Below are positions 40,210 through 52,594 of a stretch of 64,000 bases of DNA, piece by piece; position 1 is the stretch's first letter; every line of letters starts with the position of its first letter. A program made the position numbers and the translations under genes. Source of the DNA: Rhynochetos jubatus (Eukaryota > Chordata > Aves > Eurypygiformes > Rhynochetidae). The stretch is from assembly GCA_027574665.1 (NCBI GenBank), contig CM050657.1, forward strand, positions 17,475,700 through 17,539,699. Reading direction: 5' to 3'. The notes beneath the pieces are model-generated. The model worked only from the letters and a program-made list of their open reading frames with translations, was not told where the DNA came from and did not search any database.

Positions 40210-41209
40210 TTTTGGCCTATCATTGCCAGTCCGCATTCAACACTGATAATCCTGTGTGCTTCCTGGAATGATAGAATGTCTATGGAGTAAAAGAAAATGG
40301 AATAGAGTTGTAATTTTAAGATCATTTTGGATGAAAAATGTAAAATTGCCTTAACCAATATATTGTGCAAATTAATATAAGCCTCAGCTAATGTTTCAGT
40401 AAGAAAGAAAAGCACCAAGCAACCTGTCACAAAAAAAGACAGAATGACTGAAATGTTTCATTTCAATATTTGTCAAACAATAAGTTTTGAATTTTTTATT
40501 TGAAGTGAACATTTTGGGCTTTGAAATGTATGCCCTCCCTCCTCCTTTTTTCAGAAAGCTCAAAGTGAATCATACATTTCTTTTTCATCCCCAAACAATT
40601 TTTATGTTCAACCTTTTCTAAATGCTGGGTAGGCCAGAAAAAAAAAAAACCAACCAAAAAAACCCCACCCATGTTATTTGTGCAACTGTGTGAGAGATGT
40701 GGCTTCTGAACAGACTGTGGACTGTGTTGTGATGAGGTCCTGAACACTGACTCATTCATTCTGATCTGAGTTCAATAAATGGTATGTGTAAGGTGGGTGA
40801 TGAAGGTAATTCTGTTATCATGTCATTCTGTCCTGCCAATCCTCTCCTAAGCAGTATCAACTAACGTGTGACAGTTATAAAGTGGATTAGAGGCTGGTCT
40901 GTCTGATGTGGCTAAGCTGAATCCATCAAACATATATCACTCAATCTCAAATTGGACTTGAACCTCAGCCTGTGAAGTTGCAGATAAGTAATTTGTCACG
41001 TTTTGCTAACACCTTTCTTCTGCTTGGTGTGTCCCCTGTGGTCCCATATTGCAATTCAGCATGCTCACTTCAGCTGTGTTTTCAGGATGTAATATGAAAA
41101 TGACTAGGCATTATGAAAAGGTCAGCTCTGTTAGACTCACAGAGTAAGTAGGAGGAATGGAGTTTCTCTTAAGATATTCATCATCTGTCATTATGTCTTA
41201 TTAATCATC

Positions 41210-41803
41210 CTAAACAAATCTTGGACAGCAGTTCATTAGAGTGCATGTCCTACATCTGTCTGTGATAGGTGTCATTTTTACCACATCTGACTTTTTCATT
41301 GTGTTACTAATTGAGATTCTCATTGTGGCATTTTGATTTTTGTGAGTGTAAAATACACACAAACATGTTACCTCTATTAGGAAGAGCAGAACAGAGAAAA
41401 GCTGTGTTGAAGGGTGAGAGTTATCCTTGGTGAGCAGCAGGGCTGTCTGGACAGGGAAGTACTTGCATGCAAAGTTCAATGCTGAAACCAAATTCAACGG
41501 TTTGACAAAATTCAGGAGATCCAAAGCAGTGTCAGGATGAGGGGAATACATGATGTCAAAAATGTTTGACATGCTCGGTGTGAAGGAGGCATTAGACAGC
41601 ATAATAATGGACGTATGGAAGTCCCTAGCACTGCCAGCAGAGATGCAGCTTTTGTAAGAGCTTTCTCTGAAAGAACTGCTGATGCCAAAATGGGCCTCTG
41701 GGCAGATAGGCTGGATGGGTGGAGCACGACTGAAGTCATATTCCTTGTTTCTGGACTTCACAAGCATGTCCCAGATAACAAGGTGGATGGGGAAGGAGTA
41801 CAT
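41210..41803 (-). other. Unidentified 197-codon open frame, coding-like upstream part
   Basis: This ATG-started frame is long for such DNA. The part from 41803 down to about 41372 (144 codons) looks more coding-like than the rest: by hand count about 58% G or C at third positions, balanced amino-acid use, and a run of hydrophobic residues (LFSVLLFLI) just before a usable splice donor reading GAG|GTAACA (intron GT at 41371-41370). The part after this point has K/N/T-rich low-complexity content typical of chance translation. There is an in-frame TAA 15 bases before the ATG, and a modest acceptor-like CTCTACAG about 30 bases upstream. I recognise no domain. It could be an unannotated exon, an old pseudogene, or chance. 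Confidence 0.2.
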
Positions 41804-43263
41804 ACAGGTGAAATGTTAAACTTATTCCTGTAGAGCTGAGGAGCCAACATGTGTTTCAACACCTCAAAACATCCCTTAGAAGGAACAGGCAGATCCTGTC
41901 ACTTGATAAGGGTTGGAGATGTAAATGTCCAGGTTTAAGCGTGCTAGATAACAGCCTGCATTTAGGAATTATCCTCTTACTCATTTGGAGATGAGGAAAA
42001 ATGCTTGGTGCCTTGTTAGTATTTGTCTCCACACCTCAGATGTGAAAGTTCAAGAGTTTCTTTTTGTTCTGTGTCTTTTGATGAGGGTGAAGAGGTCCAG
42101 GCTTTACTAGGAATGCTTTTTATTTTTGTTGCCCCTTTAAATGGGAATAACGCTCCAGGTTCTTCACTGGTGGAAATGTGCTGCTGAATTTAACAAAGCT
42201 GCTATCACTGGATGACCCAGGGAAAGTGAGGTCTGTAGCCGTGTGTTAGGTTTTTTCTGTTGCAGGAATTGCAGAGATCACATTAACCTGGCTTTTGATG
42301 AGTTTTTTACCTGACCCCTCAGCATCATGAGAATAAAGCAATAATCTTTCAGAAGCAGATGCTGATTACACTTTTTGAAACCATAAGACCAGGCTCCTCT
42401 CTTGTGTAAACAGGCCCAGTTATGTGTGAGACAACTGGAGTTAAGCAATTCCGCTCTCCTGACTGTGTGCGTGGTTGTTTTCTCTAGCAGAGTAAAGCTT
42501 GTGATGCAATAGCAGGAAAGACAAGGAGACAGGTTGGCCTCTGACCAGTATTTCAGCTCAGCTTGCATAACGCGATGGTCACCTTATGCAAACTGCTCTG
42601 GTGACACCTGCACTGCTTCCGCACGCCTCTTCGCTCCGTTGCTTTCCAGTACTCCTCCCACACGCGAGTGGTTTTTGCGAGACAAAGCCAATTGGTGCAA
42701 AGAGAATGACTCTGCAGTCACCCAGCGGCTGGCCTCTTCCCCTCCAGCTCTGTACGGTCACAGGCAAGGAAGAAACATGTCCCAGCTCATGGTGGCACTT
42801 CTTCCTGGGCTTGTAAGCATTATTATGGAAAGCACTTCATTCCATAACACAGGTACCGACAGCAAAAGTTTTGTGGGAGCTTTGCTTCTTGGTAAGTTGG
42901 ATCCTGGTGGTGTCAGCTTCGCAGATCCAGGCCATGGACCGATACCACTTCACGTGTTGACACCAGAAGGATTGGCCTGTGGAGGCAGAAGCCAGGGGCT
43001 CTCCTGAGTCTGTCCGCTTCTGGTGGTTTCCTTGGACACAGAGGGGTTTCTGGCATTAGGACTAAAAGATGCCAAAGGATGAGAGCATCTCTGGGTTCGT
43101 CTAGGTTCTTCCTTTCTATTAACAGCAAGAAATAGGAGAAATATATTTGGATGATACAAACGGAGGTAGCTGCATTGTAGGCAGGAGGTCTATGCTCATC
43201 TGCAGCAAGCAGTATCACAGTCTTTATGGGCTGATACGGGCTAGCACATGTCTTTTCCTTCTG

Positions 43264-43297
43264 TGTTCACAGAGCTCCTAGCACAGTAGAGTATGCT
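43264..43297 (-). repeat. Ancient interspersed repeat remnant
   Basis: GTTCACAGAGCTCCTAGCAC followed by AGTAGAGTATGC resembles the 'cagcGCCTAGCACAaTgGggT' core of the same old repeat type as at 39626. It is only about 34 bases long. Strand assignment is tentative. Confidence 0.3.
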
Positions 43298-43970
43298 TCC
43301 AGAAACCACCACAGTACAAGTAAGAAATGGATAATAATGTGTTTTGTTTCCTCCTTCTCCTGCAGAGTTAGGTCTGGTTTTATAGAGTTATATGTAAGAT
43401 GCACCACACAGATAGCTTTTCAGCTGTATTTCTATTTGTCACACTGCCGGTAGATCGATACATAGAAAAAAGTTCGTAACTTGGCTCTTTTTCCCCCGTA
43501 TCCAGTATTTGTTCAGAGATTGAATCTGTCGTCCCAGATTAACAGGCAACCACCAAATGATTTTATGATTCCCATGGGAGCTCAGTTGTTGTGGGGATAA
43601 AAGGAGGGTGTGCAATATGGTATTTGTTTATGGATAACCCTTTAAATAAATGAGTAGTTGTAAGAGCAGATTTGTTTCACGGGAGTTTCAAGAACAGCAT
43701 GTTTCAAGCCTCTCGGGTATTTGTTGTGTGGAGTCTGGAAGACAGGTCGTTGTGTACAACGCCTTCCAGTGACATGGGTGGCAGGACCTGGAGACCAAAC
43801 CTGGCATCCTTAGCTGTAAATGAACAGGTCCTGCCCTTGAGACCTACAAGGCCTCCCTTTCAGCAGCAAGAGGTGGAAGGAGCAGCCGGACAGCAGAGCT
43901 CTATCAATCCTTTTATTGCTCAGCCACCTCTAGAGGGTGACAAATGGCCACACTGAAAGCTATTACCATA

Positions 43971-44040
43971 ACTTTGTCATGAGACACTCTGTCATAAGAC
44001 TTTGTCATAAAGCTATAAGGCAACTTTGTCATAAGACTCT
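43971..44040 (+). repeat. Degenerate minisatellite, ACTTTGTCATAAGAC unit
   Basis: Four copies of a 13-15 base unit occur: ACTTTGTCATGAGAC at 43971, ACTCTGTCATAAG at 43986, ACTTTGTCATAA at 43999, and ACTTTGTCATAAGAC at 44023. Copies 3 and 4 are separated by AGCTATAAGGC, itself a possible decayed copy. No flanking element was recognised. Confidence 0.8.
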
Positions 44041-45584
44041 CTTATCAGGGCTCTTCTGGCATTCCTTTGCAGTCATTGGTAGTAGGGAAGCTGTGGAGCA
44101 GTATGAAGGTGAGCAGCAAATAATAATTTACTGTTTCCCCTAATGCAGGGACTGGAGAACATCAAATGGAAATGATGTTTTCCATGCAGTTGAAACATGA
44201 CACTCCTTGTACAGGGCTTTTTTGATGCTAACACTTCACATATAACCTCTAGAAAGTCCTTGCATTGCAGATGTTTGAAAGGGAGGACAATATGTTGAGG
44301 CAAACAAGATTTCCCTGTACTTTTGTTCTCTTCTGGGCCGTAGTAAGGCCCTGGGTTTGAGCTAGAATGACCTTTGGTCTGACATGGTATGATAATTCTT
44401 GAGGTGGAATGCATTGTAATGGAACAAAACATAACATTTTGAAGAATCAGATGATTTTGTTCAGTATGATTGACACAGACTTGGAAATCACATGAGAGAT
44501 TTGCAGCAGCATAGCCATATGCAATGTAGTTCTCAGAGTCAGAAAAAGGTGGTGATGTCTGCCACTAGATATGGAAATGCAGCTCCATCTCCAACTCCAC
44601 CACTTAGGTGATCTGTGGACCTTTTAAATAAGCAGAGAACAAAATGTAACTTTTTTTCTTCCCAGAACAATGACAAAAATATAAATGGAATTTATTTTAT
44701 ATGTGAAATTAATAGTTTTAGCAAAAACTTTACATTTCTGGAAATCAGAAGAGGGTTTCTATCCAGCAGGCAAGTAAACTCTAGTAATGGGACAAAATGA
44801 TCAGTGATGCAAGGGAATGATGTGGAGACTTGTGAGTGCAGAGGAAGGGGCTTGCATTCATGCATCAGCCCTGAATATCCTGAGAATCCACTCCCAACAT
44901 AAAGATGTTTTCAGGATTAGTATATTAGATAACCAGAATTGATTGAGAAGCTTTTTATATAGGAAAGTGAAGGTAGGATTTGGAAGCTGATGTCAGGAAT
45001 TAAGCAAAATGCCACCCAGACACAGCTGCTTTGTCAGCAACGTCTCCACATCTATTTTTCTTTTGCGAGGGACTGCAGAGATGCTTATGATACAATTCTG
45101 TATTATGGTGCTATTGTTGCATACAGAATGTGAGAGGGGAGAATGTTTTGTAGGAGGCACAGAAATGAAAAAAAGTAAAAATTGAAACCATCAGGACAGC
45201 CAAGCTGAATAATACCAGCTGAGGACCTGACTCATTTTGTGATGTCTGTGGCACACCAGATGCATGCACATGTATTGTGCTTACTGCCCTGTGGGAGTAG
45301 CTGAAAGAAAGAAAAAAGACATTTCTAGAACAATACTGGCATAAGGCACGTATTATAATACTAACCTCCGTCATGTGTTACGGTTTTAGAGTAATTGTGT
45401 GGGTGTTTGGTGTTTGAAGGAGAAAGGAGAGATACTGCAATGAATCACCTCTTCAACCCCCCTGGCTTTCACACCATGGGCAAGGCTGGTGAGACTTCGA
45501 AGCCTTTTCTTGCCCTACCACAAAGATGTGTATTGACCTATTAATGTCTTTTAAGGTCATATGAGACTGTTTTGCTTCCCTTGA

Positions 45585-45645
45585 CATAATCTAGTCCAGC
45601 AAACCCTGTCCCATATAATGGGGTGTCCTGACTGCCTAGGGTGTA
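45585..45645 (-). mobile_element. Possible CR1 3' end remnant, antisense
   Basis: The plus strand reads ATAATCTAGTCCAGCAAACC followed by CTGTCCCATATAATGGGGTG. This resembles the antisense CR1 tail (atCTAGTCCAacccCCTGc...atGGGcag). Only about 50 bases align by eye, without the octamer repeats, so this could be chance. Confidence 0.3.
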
Positions 45646-46485
45646 CCAGCTGTGCCCCAGGTACCTGGCTCTCCGTCCACCCACTTGCTCTCCCTCTGGT
45701 GCAAGCAGTCCATTGATCCTGATGTTCTTTTCCTTTGGTCTTTCGGGGTTTCTGTTCTCTGTAAAGGATAAAAGAGCAGCCCATGTTAGTCATGACTCTG
45801 CACGAGTTAAGCTTTTGCTGTCTGAATTTCTCTGTCGGGCGGTGGGATGCAGGTGCAGGGGTTTTTACCCCCAGTGGTATCTCCTTGGAGGTGTGCTCTG
45901 AGCTGAAATCTTGGCCACAAGGAAGTCAAGGGAAGGTTTCCATTAAGTCTAACAGGGATAAAGCCTTAGCTGATGAGGCAAACACTGAAGTGATGTATTC
46001 CATTTCTACTCTACATGATTAATACAGGGAACCAAATGTCTGTATCAAATTCAGCGTCTGTTGTAGTTATGCCAAGTTTCAGGGCTCAGACAGCTGGCAA
46101 CCAGTGAGGAATTTCTTTGGAAATACAAACCATTAGCAAATGGCCTTAATTCTTTTACTACCTTTTTCCTTTTCTTAGCTATTTTTACCTCTGCTTTTAT
46201 TCATTCCTATTATGCTTGCAAGGGATTTTTCACAATCATTTAGAGATATGTTTTGTACTGCAGAGAAGATAAAGCCCTGTTAGTCTGAGCTGTCCAGTCC
46301 TGCTAAGGAGTTGCTGGGGATCCCGCTGCACCTCGCTGCCTGGCTCTTCAAAGGGCAGCTCTGATGCAACATTTCTGTGGCCAGAGAGCGAAACGAGTCC
46401 CATGGGAACAGCTTCATTTCCTTTGATGTTTGGTGGATTTGGCAGTTAAGCATCACTTGATTCACCAGCCTGGCAGAGAGCCAGG

Positions 46486-47064
46486 ATGCCTGCAAAGCAG
46501 GTCAAGGCTGTCGTAATTTCACTGTGGAACAAACCCATTTTCGGACGCTGTTTCATAACAGCAGCCGAGCGTTTTCCCCGTCCCGCAGAGAGGCTGGACC
46601 CTGGCTCAGCACTTTGTGTTCCCCAGCCCTGTCTCTGCTCCCGGCCATGCTCATGCACACACTGCAGCACTGCGGCCAAACCAGCATCCTTGCTGTGGCT
46701 GCAGAAGTGGAAAAAACACCCACAGGAGAAATACTCTGAAATTCTCTGCTGCAGAGGAGACAGCTGTGGTGCAGGGAAATCCGCAGTTTGTTGCCCAGTG
46801 CTGCTGTATGTGGGTCAGGCCCTGGACAGGAGCACTGGCTTAGATGGCCAGGGTGCACCCAGGGCCTTGGAGGAGAGTTTGCAGAGGTTTGCAGCTGTTC
46901 TCCACTCTCTTGATGGCATGGGAGGAGGCTGTGGGAGCTTAATACAGCCCCCTCTCGTGCTGCAGTGGGGCTGCCATGACCCCAAACCTGGCTGCCAGCT
47001 CTACAAAGCTGGAGTGTTTCGTACCCTTTCCCGGGGGGCTGCTGGAATAACTGCTGTGCAGTAG
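46486..47064 (+). other. Unidentified 192-codon open frame
   Basis: ATG-started frame (CAGGATGCC, A at -3) in a locally GC-rich segment where stop codons are scarcer. The translation is rich in Cys, Ala, Leu and Arg, with clusters such as CSRPCSCTHC, and shows no known domain, signal peptide or transmembrane segment. The local base composition explains its length, so I regard it as most likely non-coding. A CpG cluster of about nine sites at 46510-46675 is the only other notable point. Confidence 0.1.
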
Positions 47065-47087
47065 TGTCCAGGTATCCTGCCCATGGT

Positions 47088-47166
47088 ATGTGTATATATA
47101 CCTATCTATGTATATACCTATATACACACACATATACATGCATGCGTATATATATATATATGTATC
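47088..47166. repeat. Compound TA/CA microsatellite
   Basis: Alternating purine-pyrimidine DNA built from TATA, TACC, TATG and CACA units, ending in a run of about eight TA units at 47149-47161. It includes the palindrome-like CATGCATGCG. Such tracts are prone to length change and to cruciform or Z-like structure. Confidence 0.9.
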
Positions 47167-48299
47167 TTTTATTTGGAAGCCTGAATAATAGTTTTGTATG
47201 GAAAATCTCTGAGTCTATATCAGACTTTCATATCTTTAGCCTCCCTGATATTTCCAAAGTCTGCATAGACTGTGTGTTCCCAGCTCTCCGAACAATGCTA
47301 GTGATGAAGAAAGAGATCAAATGCAGTGATACAGGATCTGCTGAGCTTAGGTGGAAAGCAGTTATGTTTGCTTTTTTCCCCTAGAACTGATCATTACCAC
47401 CAGGCTTCTATGTAACCTATGTAGGCAGTATTGATTGTCAGGAGCAGGGATTTTAGGGTTCAAATGAATGTTGGATTAACAGAAGTGCTGGGTAGGGCTA
47501 AATATGATGGTGCATGAGTCTGTGACAGGTTGGTCGGCTGCTGTCTGCGGGAGGACACTGTGCTGGTGCTGCACACATTGAAGGGGCAGCACTGGTTCCC
47601 CCAGTTCAGCTCATATGTCCCTGTGCAGTGGGCTGCCTGGGTATATTTCTGTGATGATAGCTCTTCTTTCCTGCTTCCCTCCCCATCCTATGTGGTTAAT
47701 TGGCCTGAGTGAGAAGCCTTAGGATATAAGAGCACAATGCAACCGTGTATTGGAACTAATAGTAAAAAGGGTTAATGATCTTTTATACTGGGAGCTGTCA
47801 GAGCTGAATGAAATGAGCTAGCAGCTTAGATTGTGTTTGCCCGTGCATGTGGGAGGAATGTGGGGAGGATGTTTATTTACAATTATTCCCTTTCCTCAGA
47901 GCTGGTACAAACCAGTGCTCCCTCACCCTGTTCAAAAATCAATGAGAATCCTCCTTGGCTTTGATTTTGTTGCTGTTTCACTTAACATTTAAACTTTACC
48001 TTTTAGGCAAGCCAGGAATTGGCAAGCCAAACCAGTTTGGACATGCCTGAAAGCCAAAAGCCTGAACCTCAGCTTTGGTGTACACGTTGCACTGGAGCAC
48101 TGGCTGGTTTTGGTGCTCGGAGGTCTGCAGAGCAAGGTTTGAGCATTTTTTGCTAAGTCATCTCTGGGTTTCTTCTCCTCGGTGTGGAGCAATAAGATGT
48201 GATCTTGCTGGTTTTCTTCCTTTCACCTGAAAGTGGTAGGGGTCCTGAAAGAGATGCAAATGCTGTTCAGTCACCTTCCATGCACTCTGTCGGACCTCC

Positions 48300-48402
48300 A
48301 CCACAGGGACAAGTTTTCCCCTTGGAATTGATCAGGCAGTTGGACTAGATGGTCATTTTGTAGGGCTCTTCCAATGGGAATAGTCTGTTCTATGCTATTT
48401 TG
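48300..48402 (+). mobile_element. CR1 LINE 3' end fragment
   Basis: The segment carries the standard CR1 3' terminal block: GGCAGTTGGACTAGATGG, then a variable stretch, then CTCTTCCAATGGGAATA, and finally TTCTATGCTATTTTG, which resembles a degraded form of the ATTCTATG octamers that end CR1 copies. The preceding 40-50 bases (CCACAGGGACAAG...) may also belong to the element, so the 5' limit is uncertain. Orientation is sense on the plus strand. It is a short, strongly 5'-truncated copy with no coding capacity. Confidence 0.72.
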
Positions 48403-50865
48403 CAGGCATTATTCTAACCAGTCAGTTACAGAAACATCTAAACAAAGGACAAATCCTACACATCCTATTAGGTGCAGGGCCTGTGAGTCTGCACAGCATC
48501 TTTAACACTCTAGAGCTACCTGTGAGCAGGCTCTAAGACCTTGGCATAGTAATGCTGGACTTAAAAGATTTTCTGGGTAGAGGGAATTAAGCAAGCTGTA
48601 AGACTCTGTGTCTTCAACCTTTGTTCCGAGACAGGTAATTCCCTTCAAACAAAGTTTTGGTGCTGGATTGCTATTTCTGAGAGTTGGGATTGCTCCAAAT
48701 TCCTCCAAGTATCTGTGTTCCTGGAGCGTAGGGTGGAACAAAATTAATGTCAGGCTTCCCTTCTGCTGGGGCTCCCTGGATGGCATGTGCCAGAAGGAGG
48801 TGGGATAGGGAGGCTGTACCTTGGAGTAAGCAAGTGTCAGGCAGACAGCAAGTTTTTAGCTAAGAAAAGTACAGTAGAAATATTTGTGGATATTTAACCA
48901 TTATGCTCTGCTGCGTTCTTGCCAGTACTTGCGCTAAATGCCTCGTCTCGTGAGAACAGGCTCAGGGGGAGGATGAGCAGAAAGGAGCAAGGTAGCTGAT
49001 GGAAGGAGATGGGAGGGAGATGTACTTCAGCTTGGAGCTGCAGGAAAGGCCACGACAGTAAAAGAAACAGAGTTCCCTGGATACGTTTGGTGCCCACCAC
49101 TGTTACAGCTGTGCCCTCTTTCCTAGTAATTTACCCAATTTTCACCTCCTCTTAGGCTGTCAGCTTTTACAGGATGCGTTTTCAGGAGTAAGCACTGTGC
49201 TTACAGTTTCTGTACTGTGAAAACTCTGAAAGCTTGAGTTCAACTTTAAAAACGTTAATTTGCAAGAAAAGAAATAATAAAAAAAAATGCGTCAGCACCA
49301 TCTGTATGTGTGGAATTAGGTGTTTAAAACTAAGAGTAACCCACGTTAGCTCACTCAGGATTAAGACAAACCAAGAGAGTTACCGACTTTAATAACTTGC
49401 TGAGATGATGTAGCAGCATTGTGGGTGCCATCGTTTCTTTGCAGAGAACGCATTAAAAATGGGTATTTTGGCTTGCACCACAATGCTGCATAATGACAGT
49501 GTTATGCTGTGTGCCAGCAATTCAACGGGATGCTCCTTTCTTTGGATTGCATATCTGTTATCGCTCCAGACAATAAGTATCTGATACAAAATAAAAGTGA
49601 TGGATGCCAAGTGAACCAGTGAGTGGGGAGAAGATACTGTGGTTCATTGACTAACCAAATTACTTTGGGGGTATTTAAATGCATCTCTCTCTTTTTATTC
49701 TGCATGGGCTATTATAGATGAATTCTGTGATGATTCAACCTTGGAAAAATTAACCTGTTCTGTTCCATGTGGGAGTCTGGTGATTGCAGGGGTATGAGGA
49801 TGTGATGAGAGACTACAAGCATAAAAAGCTGTGGGGTTTGGACACTGATGGAAATGATTTCAACATGTATAATTTAATTTTGGTAGAGCAGTTCATACAA
49901 ACTGAACTAAAACTGAATGTCAATTGGAAATATGAGCAGGACTGTGCAGCTTTAGGCAGCAAACAGTGTGCACTACATTAATGCATTCTCTTGACTTCAT
50001 CCCCCATTGTACTGCTGGGTTTGCCAGACACTGAGGTGGATTGATGAGTTTGCCTCAGAAAAAGCAAAGCAGCTGTTAAGCGAAGCAGGGAAAATCCCAT
50101 AACAAGTTATCTGTAAATAGGTAAATAAACCCCTGGATTGGCTTTGCTGGTGTTTGCACCCATCTTGTATTTTGTTCCGAGGAGATTGTAACAGATCGGT
50201 TTGTTTGCAAAGACTTTCGCGTGAGCAGGGAATTAGAGGTTGGTGACAAAGAATGCGTGTAGGCAGACATTTTGAACGTTTAAATACAAATACGCACACT
50301 GGAAACTTTCTCAATAAGAGTGGCCAGAACAAGATGCCGCCATCTATATATCTTGTCCACATTAATGAATAAGGTCCACGTTTCCAGTATCAGATACCAA
50401 ATTCCTTGTGTACAGCTCCAGCTCTCATGAAAAATATTCAGCCTCGTGGTAAGTCCGCCTGGAAAATCTGATGCTGCTTTTGGACATAGAAGAGATCATA
50501 TTCCATCCAATCAAACAACTGAAGTTTTGACACAAGCTGATAGAAAATAGAAGCCCTCCAGTTATCAAGAAACTCCGTTATCCCTTATTACATAAGAATT
50601 CCTGAACAAAAAATTATTTTAAAATAGATGTTTTTACTGGCATACAAGGTGCACAGACCAGGGCAGTACAGGGGCACTTTTGGGGAACTCTGGGATTTTT
50701 CTGACAGGTTTTTGCAGTTGGATTTTTCTGCAGACAGGTTGTCATGGTGCAGAGACTCTGACCTGTCGCCTCAAATAGGTTTTTGGTTCACCATGTACCC
50801 GTTATGATGTTCAGCTAAAACCCGCTAACTAGTTAACCTGGAAGTTGCTGTGTCTTTCTCTGCAG

Positions 50866-51020
50866 CTGTTGAATTAAGACAAGTGCAAAATCAAGTTGAA
50901 TTTAAAGATAACTGGGAGGCTGAGGAGCTGAAAACCATAAACATGAAGAACTATTTTTTGTGGATAAGCATGTATAAGCTGACAAGTAAAGCTTTTAAAT
51001 TGAATATGTATTGTCCGTGA
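50866..51020 (+). other. Possible terminal exon fragment
   Basis: A strong acceptor (TGTCTTTCTCTGCAG, ending at 50865) is followed by about 50 open codons, starting VELRQVQNQVEFKDNWEAEE and ending at a TGA at 51018-51020. The translation is hydrophilic with a helical look. AATAAA occurs downstream at about 51259, as would fit a 3' end. No upstream exon is identified and no family is recognised. Chance is the simpler explanation. Confidence 0.12.
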
Positions 51021-51844
51021 GGTGTAGTCAAATAATTATTGAAATCCAGGGAGTGGGAGAATGTATTGGAAAGCAGGAATGTTGGTTGGTGGGAGAGCAA
51101 ACGGGGCAATCAGAGCCTTCCCTGCTCGTGTCTGTAACCTGCCTCTGGCCATTGCCATTAGCCCAAATTGTTGTCTGTTGAGCTGTAGTGTTATACATTC
51201 CATTTAATTAACACCTTAAATTTGATCTTGATGGTGTGGGAGCTCCTGGAGAAAATGAAATAAATTCACAACTTGTATTAACAAAGACAGTGCCTGCAAG
51301 GGCGTGGAAACCAAAATAAATTACCCTGGACATTGGTGTGAAGGGTAGAGCCAAGTGAGGACTGCACGCTCAGCATGCAGAGCAGCTGGCTGGGGGTTCT
51401 GCCCTGGTTATGGTGAGAGCCAGCATGGGTGGGTGGTGGTCTCACAGTGTACCTGCAGACCTGCCTGTGTCTGGAGCCTTTCTCCAGGTACTGGGTTGGT
51501 GTAGCACCATCGCAAGCTTCCTTTTGCTGAGGGGGACAGCTCTTTCCAAACCCAAAAGCACGAGGAATGAGACCGTATCATTGAGCATGGGTAATTATTC
51601 AACAAACTAATTATCATTCCCAGAGCAGGCTTTCAGTAGCATTTCTGTCAGGAAGAGTGAAGGCTGAGAAATGAGATTTAGTATGCGGTGAATACGAGCT
51701 GTTTCCCACACTTCCTGCCACCAGATGACATTGGAGAAGGTTTTAATGTTCCAGGAGTACAGGACTAGTTCTGCGTGTAATTGTGGTTTGGTGACCAACG
51801 TGAGACAAAAGTATTTCAAAAAAGATGAACTTGAATTTAAAAAA

Positions 51845-52040
51845 AAAGAAGAATGGAATAGCTTTTCTGTGGACCATCATGCGTATCCACCACTGGAGGC
51901 CTTTAAAAACATGCGTGGACATTTGACAAGAAGTATGTACGTAGGGTTGGGTCTGCTTTGGGAAGGATGGACTAAGTAATTCCTTGAATTTCTTTCCAGA
52001 CCTATTTCTTTGGATTATTACTATTATTCTTGCCAAAGAT
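51845..52040 (+). mobile_element. Degraded CR1/L3-like LINE 3' UTR
   Basis: Several landmarks occur in the order expected for an old CR1/L3 3' region: GAATGGAATAG (the 'tGGAAcaG' block), CCACTGGAGGCCTTTAAAAA (the 'CCcTGGAGGtcTTcAA' block), GGACATTTGACAAG, then GGGTTGGGTCTGC, GGATGGACTAAGTAATTCC and TTTCTTTCCAGACC. The last block corresponds to the 'GGaCTAgaTGAcctc...cCCTTCCAacC' signature. Spacing is about right but many substitutions are present. An 84-codon open frame at 51725-51979 runs through this element and is probably an accident of it. The upstream limit could reach about 51725. Confidence 0.5.
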
Positions 52041-52594
52041 ACCCAGGAAAAGCATAACTCCAGATTATTTTTATATAAACATGTTATTCCGGCTTCTTTT
52101 ATAGGGAAATAATAATTTCTTAAGCTGTTCAACATGCAGAACATACTCCATGCGGACACATCGTGGCTCTAGGAGCAGGGAATCACACGGGCTGTGTTGC
52201 TCCCTCACTGAGCGTTGTTCGGTGGGCAGCATTGCGTGCTGCCTCACGGTACCCACAAACCACCTTTCATGTGGGACTCGAAATTCCTCCCTCCTTCCAG
52301 CAGCTGTGATGTGAACCAGCAATATCCTTCCCAGGTCTCGACTACGATTCCTGCTTGTGTTTCATAACAGACAGCATCTCTCTGTCATCTGGCAAGGTGC
52401 CTGCCATGCTTGCGTTTCTCATGTTACTGAATTGGGTAGGCTCACTGGGGTGCTCGGTATGTACCCTAATCCACAGTGTCGGCTCCAGCTGCTTCTTTTG
52501 GGGTAGTTTTTTATTTTTGAGGGAAATATATTCTCCCCTCTCTCACTGTGCGTCAGTTTAAAACTGGGGCTGCAGCCACCCTGGAAGGAGTGAG

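Larger units (their letters stand above)
31493..41209. other. Non-coding DNA, no gene seen
   Basis: Apart from the 33225 repeat, the A(21) tract, the GGT run at 38829 and the 39626 repeat remnant, the stretch is unique sequence. Open frames are all below 125 codons. An A/C-rich patch with A(12), CCAACC and AACCCCACCC lies at about 40638-40671. Confidence 0.55.
41804..48299. other. Non-coding DNA with mixed composition
   Basis: A GC-richer portion at 42540-43010 carries a 157-codon plus frame without domains. A good acceptor (CCTTCTCCTGCAG, ending at about 43366) has no matching exon. The minisatellite, the 46.5-47.1 kb GC-rich patch and the TA/CA microsatellite are listed separately. The rest shows nothing recognisable. 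Confidence 0.5.
48403..52594. other. Non-coding DNA around CR1 remnants
   Basis: Unique sequence with open frames below 140 codons. The frames near 51725-52160 overlap the degraded CR1-like tail. AATAAA motifs at about 51259 and 51313 have no transcript evidence. Confidence 0.5.

Noticed and set aside
51725..51979. 84-codon plus frame
   Set aside because: Its second half runs through a degraded CR1/L3-like 3' UTR, so it is not a gene.
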